The translations under genes were made by a program, and so were the position numbers. Positions 1 through 7,024 of a stretch of DNA of 25,008 nt are shown here, in pieces; the stretch's first letter is position 1, and every line of letters begins with the position of its first letter. This DNA is from Bacillota bacterium. Its GTDB lineage: Bacteria > Bacillota > Clostridia > Acetivibrionales > DTU013. Below the pieces are notes generated by a model that saw only the letters and a program-made list of their open reading frames with translations, did not search any database and had not been told where the DNA came from. The stretch spans positions 1 through 25,008 of the forward strand of contig JAEYRF010000075.1 of assembly GCA_023409615.1 (NCBI GenBank), given 5' to 3'.

Positions 1-753
1 CTTTTAAGCAGAATCGAGTTTTTTCACGCTGCCGGATGCCGGATATCAGATCATGGAATGGATCCAATCGTCTTTGAAAACACCGAAGAGAATACTAATT
101 ATGATGTCCTTGAAAAAGCCTTTACAAAGGGTCTCTCAGGAGAATCACTGACCAGTGCGGAAATTTGTCTATATAAGTCTGAGATCATGATATTCCTCGG
201 CAGACAGTATGCACGCCTCGGATGGGTAATGCAGCTTCACATGGATGTTATGAGGAACACTAACACTCGCATGATGCGCAGGATAGGTCCTGATACAGGT
301 TTCGATGCTATTGGCGACTGGAGTACTGCCCCAATCCTTTCCCGCTTCCTTGACACACTGGATGAGACCGATGAGCTTCCAAAAACAATCCTGTATAGTC
401 TGAACCCATCAAACAATGAAGTCCTTGGAACGATTATCGGATGTTTTCAGGGAGGGGGCATTCCAGGGAAGATGCAGCTTGGCTCCGCATGGTGGTTCAA
501 CGATCAGAAGGACGGCATGGAGAGGCAGCTCATTGCACTTGCAAATTTAGGCCTTCTCAGTCGTTTTGTGGGCATGCTCACTGACTCAAGAAGTTTTCTT
601 TCATATACACGTCATGAATACTTCCGGCGAATTCTGTGTAACCTGCTTGGCAAATGGGCGGAAAACGGCGAAGCCCCACAGGATATGGATCTTTTAGGGG
701 AAATGGTTCAAAATATCTGTTATCATAATGCGGCAGACTACTTCAAGCTATAA
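1..753 (+). CDS. uxaC: Glucuronate isomerase, C-terminal part (5' end outside window)
   Basis: Glucuronate isomerase (uronate isomerase, EC 5.3.1.12) interconverts D-glucuronate and D-fructuronate, and galacturonate and tagaturonate, at the entry of cytoplasmic uronate catabolism. The reading frame is open from the first base, so the visible 250 codons are roughly the C-terminal half of a family usually about 460-470 residues long; the ATG at 58 is internal. Recognised family segments are RIEFFHAAGCRISDHG just after the window start, GWVMQLHMDVMRNTNTRMM, IGDWSTAPILSRFLD, GCFQGGGIPGKMQLGSAWWF and SRSFLSYTRHEYFRRILCN. The gene is convergent with a sugar isomerase/epimerase gene 43 bp downstream. 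No frameshift or missing motif is seen in the visible part. The assignment is secure; the promoter and operon partners lie outside the window. Confidence 0.95.
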   Translation, partial: LLSRIEFFHAAGCRISDHGMDPIVFENTEENTNYDVLEKAFTKGLSGESLTSAEICLYKSEIMIFLGRQYARLGWVMQLHMDVMRNTNTRMMRRIGPDTGFDAIGDWSTAPILSRFLDTLDETDELPKTILYSLNPSNNEVLGTIIGCFQGGGIPGKMQLGSAWWFNDQKDGMERQLIALANLGLLSRFVGMLTDSRSFLSYTRHEYFRRILCNLLGKWAENGEAPQDMDLLGEMVQNICYHNAADYFKL

Positions 754-772
754 TCATTATAGTTATGATAGC
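747..772. terminator. Weak AT-rich hairpin between convergent genes
   Basis: ATCAT (753-757) can pair with ATGAT (765-769), extended by GCT/AGC across a three-base bulge and followed by TTTA. The same stretch holds a perfect odd palindrome, CTATAAT-C-ATTATAG (748-762). It lies at the uxaC stop codon, where a bidirectional terminator would be expected. The stem is weak and has no U-run, so this is only a candidate. Confidence 0.25.
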
Positions 773-796
773 TTTAGTTGCCGCAGGTTGTCAGCG

Positions 797-1636
797 TTAT
801 GGCTTATCACCAAACGTTTCCTTCAAATAACGTATCCCTTCGTCAATCTCCTGCGGTACCGTATCCTCCATAAGAACATAGCTCAGAGGCTTGTATTGCT
901 TCAGAAGCCTAAATACAAGCTCATAATGGAGGGAACCTTTCCCGGCTTGAACTGATTGGAGTTCTCCTGCGTCAACAATAAAGTCCTTGGCGTGAAGTGC
1001 AACGATCCTGTCGCCAAATAGCTCAAAGGATTCTTTGATGATCCTGTCCTGGTCAAGATAATTATCTATTGTCAACAAATTTGCGGGATCAAATATTACC
1101 TGGAGATGATTGGAGCCTATCCGGTCGATCAACCTTCTGATGCGCTCTGGTGAGTTCATGACATATTTTGCGACCCCTTCGACTGCAACTTGTACCCCGA
1201 ATTTCTCCGCCTCTTCCACCAGTTCACAAATACTCCCGACGAGCAGATCAAATGCCTCATCACCATGGTTGTCCGGATGGAAGGAAAAATCCATATTCAG
1301 CGACCCTGTTTCAGTCCCCACCACAGAGCACCCAAAATCCCGGGCATAACACAGGTATTCTTTAAAAAGGTCCAGCTGCCTTCTTCTTTCGTCTTTATCG
1401 GGATGAACCGGATTGATATAACAGCCCAGCACAGCAATACGGATACCATATTTATAAAGGGTATCGCTGATGTAATTGGCCATTCCGGGATTTAACCTTC
1501 CCAGCCCCCCGTCCAGTCCAGCAATGGCCTTGGACGGCGCAAGCTGAACCGCCTTGAAACCCTTTGCCGAAATTGTCTGGGCATGCTCCTCAATGGAACG
1601 CTTTCCAAAATCATGTGTTCTCACGCCTAGCATCAT
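797..1636 (-). CDS. Sugar phosphate isomerase/epimerase, xylose-isomerase-like TIM barrel
   Basis: A 279-residue soluble protein of the AP endonuclease 2/xylose-isomerase-like TIM-barrel type (PF01261 family). Matching segments are MMLGVRTHDFGK at the N terminus, GFKAVQLAPSKAIAGLDG, a VLGCYINPVHPD strand followed by an RRQLDLFKEYLCYARDFG helix, VGTETGSLN, VAVEGVAKYVMNSPE, VIFDPANLL, VALHAKDF and VLMEDTVPQE. The acidic and histidine residues in those strands are the usual metal ligands. The start at 1636 is chosen because AAGGAG (1653-1648) sits 11 bases upstream. The open frame extends to 1882, but that part overlaps the upstream FAD gene and has no family similarity. It probably shares a transcript with that gene, whose stop is 43 bp upstream. 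The substrate is unknown; the nearby uxaC hints at uronate or related sugar catabolism, which is inference. Confidence 0.85.
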   Translation of the reverse strand: MMLGVRTHDFGKRSIEEHAQTISAKGFKAVQLAPSKAIAGLDGGLGRLNPGMANYISDTLYKYGIRIAVLGCYINPVHPDKDERRRQLDLFKEYLCYARDFGCSVVGTETGSLNMDFSFHPDNHGDEAFDLLVGSICELVEEAEKFGVQVAVEGVAKYVMNSPERIRRLIDRIGSNHLQVIFDPANLLTIDNYLDQDRIIKESFELFGDRIVALHAKDFIVDAGELQSVQAGKGSLHYELVFRLLKQYKPLSYVLMEDTVPQEIDEGIRYLKETFGDKP

Positions 1637-1679
1637 ACTGACATTACTCCTTAAATATTCCATATTTGTTATAAGTTTT

Positions 1680-3275
1680 TTACTTTTGCCTTTCCAATAT
1701 CTTTTCTGCACAAAGAATTCCATCAACCGCTGCAGAAATAATGCCTCCGGCATACCCCGCACCCTCTCCGCATGGGTACAGGCCTTTAATACCAACGGCT
1801 TCGAGGCTCTCTCCTCTATTAATACGAACAGGTGATGAGCTTCGCGTCTCCGCGCCGGTAAACAGAGCATCCGGATAGCCAAACCCGGGCATCCATGCCT
1901 CCATCTCTGCTATACTCTGCCGCAGAGAGTCTGCAACAACCTTCGGCAGATAAGTGTCAAGACCCGCAAATTTGGTTCCAGGCCGATAGGTTGGAAGCAC
2001 CTCCCCAAAAGCTGTCGACTCACGCTTGTGGAGGAAATCCTCCAGTCTTTGCACCGGGGCCCTGTAGCCTCCTCCGCCCGCCGCGAACGCCGCTTCTTCT
2101 ATTTGCCGCTGATACTCAATACCGGCAAACGGATCATCACTTCCCATATCTTCTTTTTGAATCGTTACAAGAAGCGCTGTATTGGCATTTCTTCCATTCC
2201 GCGCATATTCACTCATTCCGTTGGTAACCAGCCTGTTTTCCTCGGAGGCTGCCGCAACTACAATTCCGCCGGGACACATACAAAATGTATACACACCTCT
2301 CCCGTTCGGCAGATGCACGACCATTCTATAATCGGCGGCTCCTAGTGAAGGGTGCCCGGCAAATTCTCCATACTGTATTTTATCGATTAATGATTGTGGG
2401 TGCTCAATGCGCACACCAACCGAGAATGGCTTTTGCTCCATACGAATACCGCCGGACCGCAGCCTCTCAAAGGTATCTCTTGCGCTGTGCCCGACGGCCA
2501 GAATTATATCATCCGTATTCAGTTCTTTCAGTTCCCCGTTCTCAGTAAACTTAACACCATTCACACGCCCATTTCTATGAAGCACATCTGTAAGTGTTGC
2601 ACTAAAGTGTACTTCCCCACCAAGATTGATGATCTTTTCTCTAATCTTCTTAACAGCCTCGCCTAAGCGGTCAGTACCGATATGCGGCTTACTCAGAAAA
2701 AGAATCTCAGGAGGCGCACCGGCCTCAACGAATTCATTGAGAATCTTCATTTTACGAGGGTCCCTGAGTCCGACCTTCAATTTTCCATCTGAGAATGCAC
2801 CGGCTCCGCCCTCGCCAAACTGCACGTTAGAATCGGTATCCAGTATCCCGGTTTGCCAGAACTTTGAAACACTTTTCCTGCGGCTGTCCACGTCAGATCC
2901 CCGTTCCAGCAGAATGGGCCCTGCCCCCGCCTGAGCAAGGATCAATGCTGCAAAGATACCCGCAGGACCGCAGCCCACGACCACAGGACGCATTCCTGGC
3001 TTTTTTGCCCTATGTACCGTATAGCAGGACTTTTCTACCTTATTTATGTATTTGCCCCTTTTCTGTGCCAGGACCTGATCTTCATCTCCATAAACCATTA
3101 CATCAATTGACATATCAAAATAGATATCCTGCTTGTTAAGCGCATTGACAGAGCGTTTAACTACATCGATGCTCTCAATACAGTCATGACTGATGTGAAG
3201 CCTTTTCGAGGCAATGTCCTTCAGCATTTCCAGATCATATATCAACGGAATTTTGAGGTCGGCGATCCTGATCAT
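1680..3275 (-). CDS. FAD-dependent dehydrogenase of the COG2509 type
   Basis: A 531-residue cytoplasmic NAD(P)/FAD-dependent oxidoreductase resembling the conserved but biochemically undefined COG2509 family. Residues 1-90 form the family's N-terminal domain. The dinucleotide-binding motif GCGPAG is at residues 101-106, followed by the ILLERG strand end. Further landmarks are NVQFGEGGAGAFSDGKL, FLSKPHIGTDRL, DDIILAVGHSARDT and the second FAD segment GLYPCGEGAGYAGGIISAAVDG near the C terminus. The start at 3275 has GGGGAG six bases upstream. Length is normal and motifs are complete. It is preceded by metY on the same strand, but a candidate promoter of its own lies in the metY 3' end. The physiological electron donor and substrate are not known for this family. 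Confidence 0.88.
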   Translation of the reverse strand: MIRIADLKIPLIYDLEMLKDIASKRLHISHDCIESIDVVKRSVNALNKQDIYFDMSIDVMVYGDEDQVLAQKRGKYINKVEKSCYTVHRAKKPGMRPVVVGCGPAGIFAALILAQAGAGPILLERGSDVDSRRKSVSKFWQTGILDTDSNVQFGEGGAGAFSDGKLKVGLRDPRKMKILNEFVEAGAPPEILFLSKPHIGTDRLGEAVKKIREKIINLGGEVHFSATLTDVLHRNGRVNGVKFTENGELKELNTDDIILAVGHSARDTFERLRSGGIRMEQKPFSVGVRIEHPQSLIDKIQYGEFAGHPSLGAADYRMVVHLPNGRGVYTFCMCPGGIVVAAASEENRLVTNGMSEYARNGRNANTALLVTIQKEDMGSDDPFAGIEYQRQIEEAAFAAGGGGYRAPVQRLEDFLHKRESTAFGEVLPTYRPGTKFAGLDTYLPKVVADSLRQSIAEMEAWMPGFGYPDALFTGAETRSSSPVRINRGESLEAVGIKGLYPCGEGAGYAGGIISAAVDGILCAEKILERQK

Positions 3276-3344
3276 TGTTAACTCCCCGTCTTGTTGTTAC
3301 ATTATCTGTCGGTAAAATGCAACCTCGTCATATTTTACCCTCAG

Positions 3345-3387
3345 TTATAATAATGGTATTATAACATATGCATCAAAGGGCTGTGAA
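3345..3387 (-). promoter_or_regulatory. Candidate promoter of the FAD gene with a palindrome over the -10 box
   Basis: On the minus strand TTCACA (3387-3382) and TATAAT (3363-3358) are separated by 18 bases, a plausible sigma-A promoter 83 bp upstream of the FAD gene start. The -10 box lies inside a perfect inverted repeat, TTATAATA-ATGG-TATTATAA (3345-3364), a possible operator. The hairpin is AT-only and lacks a U-run, so it is unlikely to be a metY terminator. Confidence 0.4.
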
Positions 3388-4662
3388 CGCATGCTCCAGA
3401 TCATGGATCAGATCGTCTATATGTTCAGTACCTATGGACAACCTGATAGTATTTCTCTTGATCCCTGATTCCAGTAATTCCTGTTCACTCATCTGAGAGT
3501 GAGTCGTGCTGGCAGGATGGATAACAAGAGACTTTACATCGGCAACATTTGCCAACAGAGAAAAGATCTCGAGCTTGTCGATGAAGTTTTTTGCCTCCTC
3601 TGCACCACCTTTAATCTCAAATGTAAAGATAGAACCTGCCCCCTTAGGGAAGAATTTTTTATACAGTGTATTGTACGGACTGTCGGGAAGGGATGGATGA
3701 TTTACTTTCTCTACCTTCGGATGATTTTTTAGAAAATCGATGACTTTTATCGTATTTTCCACATGGCGTTCTACGCGCAGTGAGAGCGTCTCAAGTCCCT
3801 GTAAAAACAGGAAGGAATTAAACGGGCTGAGCGCAGCGCCTGTATCCCTCAAAAGCGTTACTCTGGCTTTGATGATATAAGCTGCAGCACCAACTGCTTC
3901 TGCAAAGCGCACACCATGGTAGCTGGGATCAGGCTCGGTAAGATACGGGAATTTACCGGATGCAGCCCAGTCAAATTTGCCGCTGTCAACAATGACGCCA
4001 CCTATAGAGGTACCATGTCCACCAATAAATTTGGTGGCTGAATGTACAATTATATCCGCTCCATGTTCAATCGGCCTGAGAAGATAAGGAGTGGCAAAGG
4101 TATTGTCAACAATGAGCGGAATACCATTCTTATGGGCAAGATCAGCCAAAGCATCAATGTCTACAAGGCTGCTGTTTGGGTTGCCAAGGCTTTCAATAAA
4201 GATCGCTTTGGTATTTGCCCTTATTGCCGCTTCAAAGCTTCCCTCCGTATCAGGATCCACAAAGGTAACTTCAATGCCAAAATCGCTGAGCGTATGTGCA
4301 AAAAGGTTGTATGTTCCACCATATATGGTATTAGCAGAAACTATATGATCGCCTGCGTGGGCAATATTCTGTACCGCATAGGTAATCGCCGCGGAGCCGC
4401 TCGCTACGGCAAGGGCTGCAATACCGCCCTCGAGAGCCGCAATGCGCTTTTCGAATACATCTGAAGTTGGATTCATGATGCGTGTATAGATGTTACCTCC
4501 CTCCGCAAGTCCAAAGCGACGTTCTGCCTGGCCGGAATCAGCAAATACATAGGATGAGGTCTGGTAAATCGGGACAGCTCTTGAATCTGTAGCAGGATCA
4601 GGAGTTTCCTGTCCTGCATGGAGTTGCAGAGTTTCAAATTTCAGTTTTCTATCGTTTTGCAT
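3373..4662 (-). CDS. metY: O-acetylhomoserine sulfhydrylase (Cys/Met metabolism PLP enzyme)
   Basis: A 429-residue PLP enzyme that condenses O-acetylhomoserine with sulfide to homocysteine (direct sulfhydrylation route to methionine). Fold-type I motifs are complete: TSSYVFADSGQAERRFGL, YTRIMNPTSDVFEKRIAALEGG, ASGSAAITYA, NPNSSLVDIDALADLAH, VDNTFATPYLLRP and VHSATKFIGGHG with the PLP lysine at residue 211. The C-terminal segment SLVIHPASTTHSQMSEQEL is typical. The 429-residue length and start (FETLQLHAGQE) fit OAH sulfhydrylases better than the roughly 380-400-residue MetB/MetC enzymes. It lies 57 bp downstream of cysK on the same strand with no intervening terminator, so the two are probably co-transcribed from the cysK promoter. 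The upstream GAGAGTG is only a moderate ribosome binding site. Confidence 0.93.
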   Translation of the reverse strand: MQNDRKLKFETLQLHAGQETPDPATDSRAVPIYQTSSYVFADSGQAERRFGLAEGGNIYTRIMNPTSDVFEKRIAALEGGIAALAVASGSAAITYAVQNIAHAGDHIVSANTIYGGTYNLFAHTLSDFGIEVTFVDPDTEGSFEAAIRANTKAIFIESLGNPNSSLVDIDALADLAHKNGIPLIVDNTFATPYLLRPIEHGADIIVHSATKFIGGHGTSIGGVIVDSGKFDWAASGKFPYLTEPDPSYHGVRFAEAVGAAAYIIKARVTLLRDTGAALSPFNSFLFLQGLETLSLRVERHVENTIKVIDFLKNHPKVEKVNHPSLPDSPYNTLYKKFFPKGAGSIFTFEIKGGAEEAKNFIDKLEIFSLLANVADVKSLVIHPASTTHSQMSEQELLESGIKRNTIRLSIGTEHIDDLIHDLEHAFTAL

Positions 4663-4719
4663 TTTTTATCACTCTCTTTCTATATCTTATTTGAAATATC
4701 ACTTGTATTATTGGGAGTA

Positions 4720-5652
4720 TTACTCTGCGAAAAGAGCAGTTGACAGATATCTTTCACCTGTGTCGGGTAAAATCACAACGATGGTTTTTCCGACATTTTC
4801 AGAACGTTTTGCGATCTCTGTTGCAGCCCATAATGCGGCTCCGGAAGAAATCCCCACCAGCAGACCTTCCGTTTTTGAAAGCTCTCTTCCAATCTCAAAA
4901 GCATCATCATTTTTAACAATAATGATTTCATCATAGACAGACGTATTCAAAACAGACGGTACAAATCCTGCGCCAATACCCTGGATTTTATGCGGTCCGG
5001 GTCTTCCTTCAGAAAGCACAGGTGAATCAGCCGGTTCAACTGCTATGATCCTTATATTCGGGTTCTTTGCCTTTAAGAACTCACCGGCACCCGTGATGGT
5101 CCCTCCGGTACCGATACCTGCAACAAGGAAGTCAACCTTACCATCGGTATCGTCCCAGATTTCGGGTCCGGTCGTCGCTTTATGGACAGCAGGGTTAGCG
5201 GGGTTATCAAATTGTCCTGGTATAAATGCATTTGGAATCTCCGCCGCAAGCTCCTCAGCCTTTGCTATCGCACCCTTCATTCCCTTCGTTCCTTCTGTCA
5301 GAACAACCTCTGCTCCATATGCCTTCAGAAGATTTCTCCGCTCAACGCTCATGGTTTCAGGCATTGTAAGTATGATACGGTATCCTCTTGCAGCAGCGAC
5401 AGATGCAAGTCCGATACCTGTATTTCCGCTGGTTGGTTCTATTATTACAAATCCCGGTTTTAACAGGCCTTTTGCCTCAGCATCATCGATCATTGCCTTT
5501 GCGATTCTGTCCTTAACACTTCCTGCCGGATTGAAATACTCCAGCTTTGCAATAACTGTTCCCTTCAGTTCATGCTTCTTTTCATAATTTGACAATTCCA
5601 GCAAAGGAGTTTTACCAATCAGATCTGTGAGACTCTTGAAAATCTTAGACAT
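4720..5652 (-). CDS. cysK: Cysteine synthase A (O-acetylserine sulfhydrylase)
   Basis: A 310-residue cytoplasmic PLP enzyme that makes L-cysteine from O-acetylserine and sulfide. Fold-type II motifs are all present: IGKTPLLEL, LEYFNPAGSVKDR with the PLP lysine at residue 47, the substrate loop PTSGNTGIGLA (73-83), the phosphate-binding GTGGTITGAG loop, the IQGIGAGFVP segment and GLLVGISSGAA with the serine that contacts the pyridine nitrogen. Length is normal. The start at 5652 has AAGGGTGAT about seven bases upstream. It is first in a cysK-metY operon, so sulfide can be directed to both cysteine and homocysteine. Expression is probably controlled at the repeat-rich promoter region directly upstream. 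CysK versus a cystathionine beta-synthase-like paralog cannot be fully separated by eye, but the motifs favour CysK. Confidence 0.95.
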   Translation of the reverse strand: MSKIFKSLTDLIGKTPLLELSNYEKKHELKGTVIAKLEYFNPAGSVKDRIAKAMIDDAEAKGLLKPGFVIIEPTSGNTGIGLASVAAARGYRIILTMPETMSVERRNLLKAYGAEVVLTEGTKGMKGAIAKAEELAAEIPNAFIPGQFDNPANPAVHKATTGPEIWDDTDGKVDFLVAGIGTGGTITGAGEFLKAKNPNIRIIAVEPADSPVLSEGRPGPHKIQGIGAGFVPSVLNTSVYDEIIIVKNDDAFEIGRELSKTEGLLVGISSGAALWAATEIAKRSENVGKTIVVILPDTGERYLSTALFAE

Positions 5653-5699
5653 AATATCACCCTTCTTTTAATTTTTTATTTTAATCGTTTATAATACAT

Positions 5700-5726
5700 A
5701 TATGTTTCATATGTTTTATATGTTAT
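5700..5726. repeat. Three tandem 9-bp repeats at the cysK transcription start
   Basis: On the plus strand the units are ATATGTTTC, ATATGTTTT and ATATGTTAT, directly abutting with a 9-bp period. In the cysK direction they read (A/G)(T/A)AACATAT. The array lies from about +1 to +25 relative to the start expected from the promoter at 5731-5759, which is where a repressor would block transcription. No regulator is identified. Confidence 0.6.
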
Positions 5727-5730
5727 ATAC

Positions 5731-5759
5731 ATATTAATCTTTACCCTCAATGTTGTCAA
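5731..5759 (-). promoter_or_regulatory. Sigma-A-type promoter of cysK-metY
   Basis: On the minus strand, TTGACA (5759-5754), a 17-base spacer and TAATAT (5736-5731) are close to consensus with optimal spacing. Transcription should start near 5724, giving a leader of about 70 bases before cysK. An A-rich stretch just upstream of the -35 box could act as an UP element. Confidence 0.75.
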
Positions 5760-5773
5760 TAGCTTTTTAAAGT

Positions 5774-5798
5774 TTTTTACGATACCTTTTTACGATAC
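5774..5798. repeat. Two perfect 12-bp direct repeats upstream of the cysK promoter
   Basis: TTTTTACGATAC occurs at 5774-5785 and again at 5787-5798 (GTATCGTAAAAA in the cysK direction), with a 13-bp period. The array ends about 14 bp upstream of the cysK -35 box, spanning roughly -50 to -74. This is a typical activator position. The repeat itself is directly visible; its role is inferred. Confidence 0.55.
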
Positions 5799-5820
5799 AA
5801 ACGGTTTTAAGGTCAGGTTA

Positions 5821-5938
5821 TGTACAAAATTTTGATTAGGGGACTGAATTTTAGTAAAATATCGCCTCTTACTACTAAAATGGTTTACATAATTCGGAGA
5901 TACCTTGTTTATTTGTCCCATACTCAAGATTTTGTACA
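5821..5938. repeat. 118-bp element bounded by 24-bp imperfect inverted repeats
   Basis: Positions 5821-5844 and the reverse complement of 5915-5938 agree at 21 of 24 bases; both begin TGTACAAAAT and end GGGAC. The 70-base interior is AT-rich and has no convincing ORF. No clear target-site duplication flanks it. It could be a small miniature inverted-repeat element, a remnant of a larger one, or a pair of opposed protein-binding sites. Confidence 0.5.
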
Positions 5939-6021
5939 AGATTTCGTCGAATTCTTTGGCCGATTTCAACCACTAAAATCAGCGAAAATGCTCTACTCAA
6001 AGGACATTTCGTCTATTATGG

Positions 6022-6040
6022 CAACTGTGAAAAACAGTTG
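6022..6040. repeat. Small perfect hairpin CAACTGT-GAAAA-ACAGTTG
   Basis: A 7-bp perfect stem with a five-base loop lies about 105 bp before the wrbA-like gene. There is no T-run on either side, so it is not a canonical terminator. The function is unknown. Confidence 0.35.
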
Positions 6041-6106
6041 AACACCTTGCTATTAATATACCATTGACTAAGAATATTTAAGCTTGTTTATTTATCCGTG
6101 AGAATG

Positions 6107-6129
6107 GTAAATATTATAGTAAATATTAT
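6107..6129. repeat. 11-bp direct repeat before the wrbA-like gene
   Basis: GTAAATATTAT occurs at 6107-6117 and 6119-6129 with a 12-bp period. The second copy ends two bases before the AAGAGGTGA ribosome binding site. It may be an operator or a leader element. The nearest -35-like box is TTGACT at 6064-6069, but a good -10 box at the right spacing is not evident. Confidence 0.4.
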
Positions 6130-6144
6130 TAAGAGGTGAATCTA

Positions 6145-6756
6145 ATGGAAAAAGTTAAACTGGCAGTTATATATTACAGTTCAACAGGAATTAATCATCA
6201 GCTGTCTCAATGGGCTGCTGAAGCAGGCAAGGAAGCCGGCGCTGAGGTCAGACTACTTAAAGTGCAGGAATTGGCTCCTGAAGAAGCTATCAACTCAAAT
6301 CCAGCCTGGAAGAAACATATTGAAGATACAATAGATATACCGGTAGCAAGTTCCGATGATCTTGTCTGGGCAGATGCAATTGTTTTTAGCGCACCCACCC
6401 GATTTGGAAATATTCCATCACAGATGAAACAATTCATTGATATTCAAGGAGGTCCATGGTCCAAAGGCCTTCTGGCAAACAAAGTCGTCACAGCAATGTC
6501 TTCTGCGCAAAATCCTCACGGCGGTCAGGAAGGTACAATTAAGAGCCTGTATACATCCATGATGCATTGGAGTGCAATCATCGTAGCCCCGGGCTATTCG
6601 GACGGATCTGTTTTTAAGGCAGGTGGAAACCCCTATGGAACATCAGTCACACAAGGACAGGATGGTAAAATGGTGGAGGATGTTAAGGATGCGGTATTCT
6701 ATCAGGCAAAAAGAGCCGTTGAGGTTGCACAGCAGTTGAAAAAAGGGAAGGAATAG
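6145..6756 (+). CDS. WrbA-like flavodoxin-fold NAD(P)H:quinone oxidoreductase
   Basis: A 203-residue cytoplasmic flavoprotein of the WrbA/type IV NAD(P)H:quinone oxidoreductase group, expected to bind FMN and reduce quinones by two electrons. The N-terminal FMN phosphate loop is YYSSTG after the first beta strand (residues 5-15). Other family segments are WADAIVFSAPTRFGNIPSQMKQFID, GGPWSKGLLANKVVTAMSSAQNPHGGQE, the MMHWSAIIVAPGY strand and the PYGTSV segment. The start is set at the ATG at 6145, five bases after AGAGGTGA; a GTG nine bases earlier is also in frame but lies inside the ribosome binding site. It is monocistronic, followed by a terminator at 6787-6820. The broad family is secure; the specific electron acceptor is not known. 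Confidence 0.88.
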   Translation: MEKVKLAVIYYSSTGINHQLSQWAAEAGKEAGAEVRLLKVQELAPEEAINSNPAWKKHIEDTIDIPVASSDDLVWADAIVFSAPTRFGNIPSQMKQFIDIQGGPWSKGLLANKVVTAMSSAQNPHGGQEGTIKSLYTSMMHWSAIIVAPGYSDGSVFKAGGNPYGTSVTQGQDGKMVEDVKDAVFYQAKRAVEVAQQLKKGKE

Positions 6757-6786
6757 AGCAAGTTATACTTTTCTAATATATAAGCA

Positions 6787-6820
6787 AAGCACTTGTCCAC
6801 ATTTTTTCGGACAGGTGCTT
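6787..6820 (+). terminator. Rho-independent terminator after the wrbA-like gene
   Basis: A 12-bp stem, AAGCACTTGTCC (6787-6798) with GGACAGGTGCTT (6809-6820), one G-T wobble and a 10-base loop, is followed by a T-rich tail TCCTATTTTA. It begins 30 bp after the stop codon. Confidence 0.8.
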
Positions 6821-6835
6821 TCCTATTTTATTCAT

Positions 6836-6948
6836 CTGTTTCATCCTTTCTATCTTTCTCCTCGTCCCTTTTCCCTCTTTCATCCCCTCACCTTTCTCAC
6901 ATTCACCCCGTCCCCCTTCTCTTTCGCCTCGTCCCCTTTCTCTCTTTC
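6836..6948. repeat. Degenerate 23-bp tandem repeat (five units), polypyrimidine
   Basis: Five contiguous units run at 6836-6858, 6859-6881, 6882-6904, 6905-6925 and 6926-6948, of 23, 23, 23, 21 and 23 bp. Most end in CTTTC and carry CGTCCC or a close variant near the front. Within 6841-6960 only 12 of 120 bases are purines on the plus strand. A period of 23 is not a multiple of 3, so open frames across it are low-complexity artefacts. It sits between the wrbA-like terminator and the promoter of the tgl operon. Confidence 0.7.
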
Positions 6949-6964
6949 TCCCTTCCCCACTATC

Positions 6965-6991
6965 ACAAATCCGGAGATACCGCATAGAATA
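6965..6991 (+). promoter_or_regulatory. Sigma-K-like promoter of the tgl operon
   Basis: AC (6965-6966), a 16-base spacer and CATAGAATA (6983-6991) fit the mother-cell consensus AC-N16/17-CATANNNTA. Transcription would start near 7000, about 25 bases before the first gene. In Bacillus subtilis tgl is expressed late in the mother cell under sigma-K, which agrees. The motif is short, so chance occurrence remains possible. Confidence 0.5.
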
Positions 6992-7024
6992 TAGAAGTAA
7001 TATCTCTATAAAGGGGTAATATCA

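Larger units (their letters stand above)
5653..6144. other. 492-base gene-free stretch between cysK and the wrbA-like gene
   Basis: Both flanking genes point outwards. The stretch holds the cysK promoter (5731-5759), tandem repeats on either side of it (5700-5726 and 5774-5798), a 118-bp inverted-repeat element (5821-5938), a small perfect hairpin (6022-6040) and an 11-bp direct repeat before the wrbA-like gene (6107-6129). I see no convincing coding sequence and no RNA gene or riboswitch that I recognise. It is markedly AT-rich compared with the flanking genes. Confidence 0.7.

Noticed and set aside
1637..1882. N-terminal extension of the sugar isomerase frame up to 1882
   Set aside because: It overlaps the FAD gene, has no family similarity, and a good ribosome binding site supports a start at 1636.
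5045..5587. 180-codon plus-strand ORF opposite cysK
   Set aside because: Hydrophobic-looking translation is an antisense artefact of the cysK coding sequence.
5820..6041. 73-codon plus-strand ORF in the cysK/wrbA-like intergenic region
   Set aside because: It has an AAGG seven bases upstream, but it runs across the inverted-repeat element, resembles nothing I know and has no coding-like composition.
6773..6985. ORFs on both strands across the polypyrimidine tract
   Set aside because: Low-complexity products (Arg/Glu/Gly-rich or Ser/Phe-rich) explained by the 23-bp tandem repeat, whose period is not a multiple of three.
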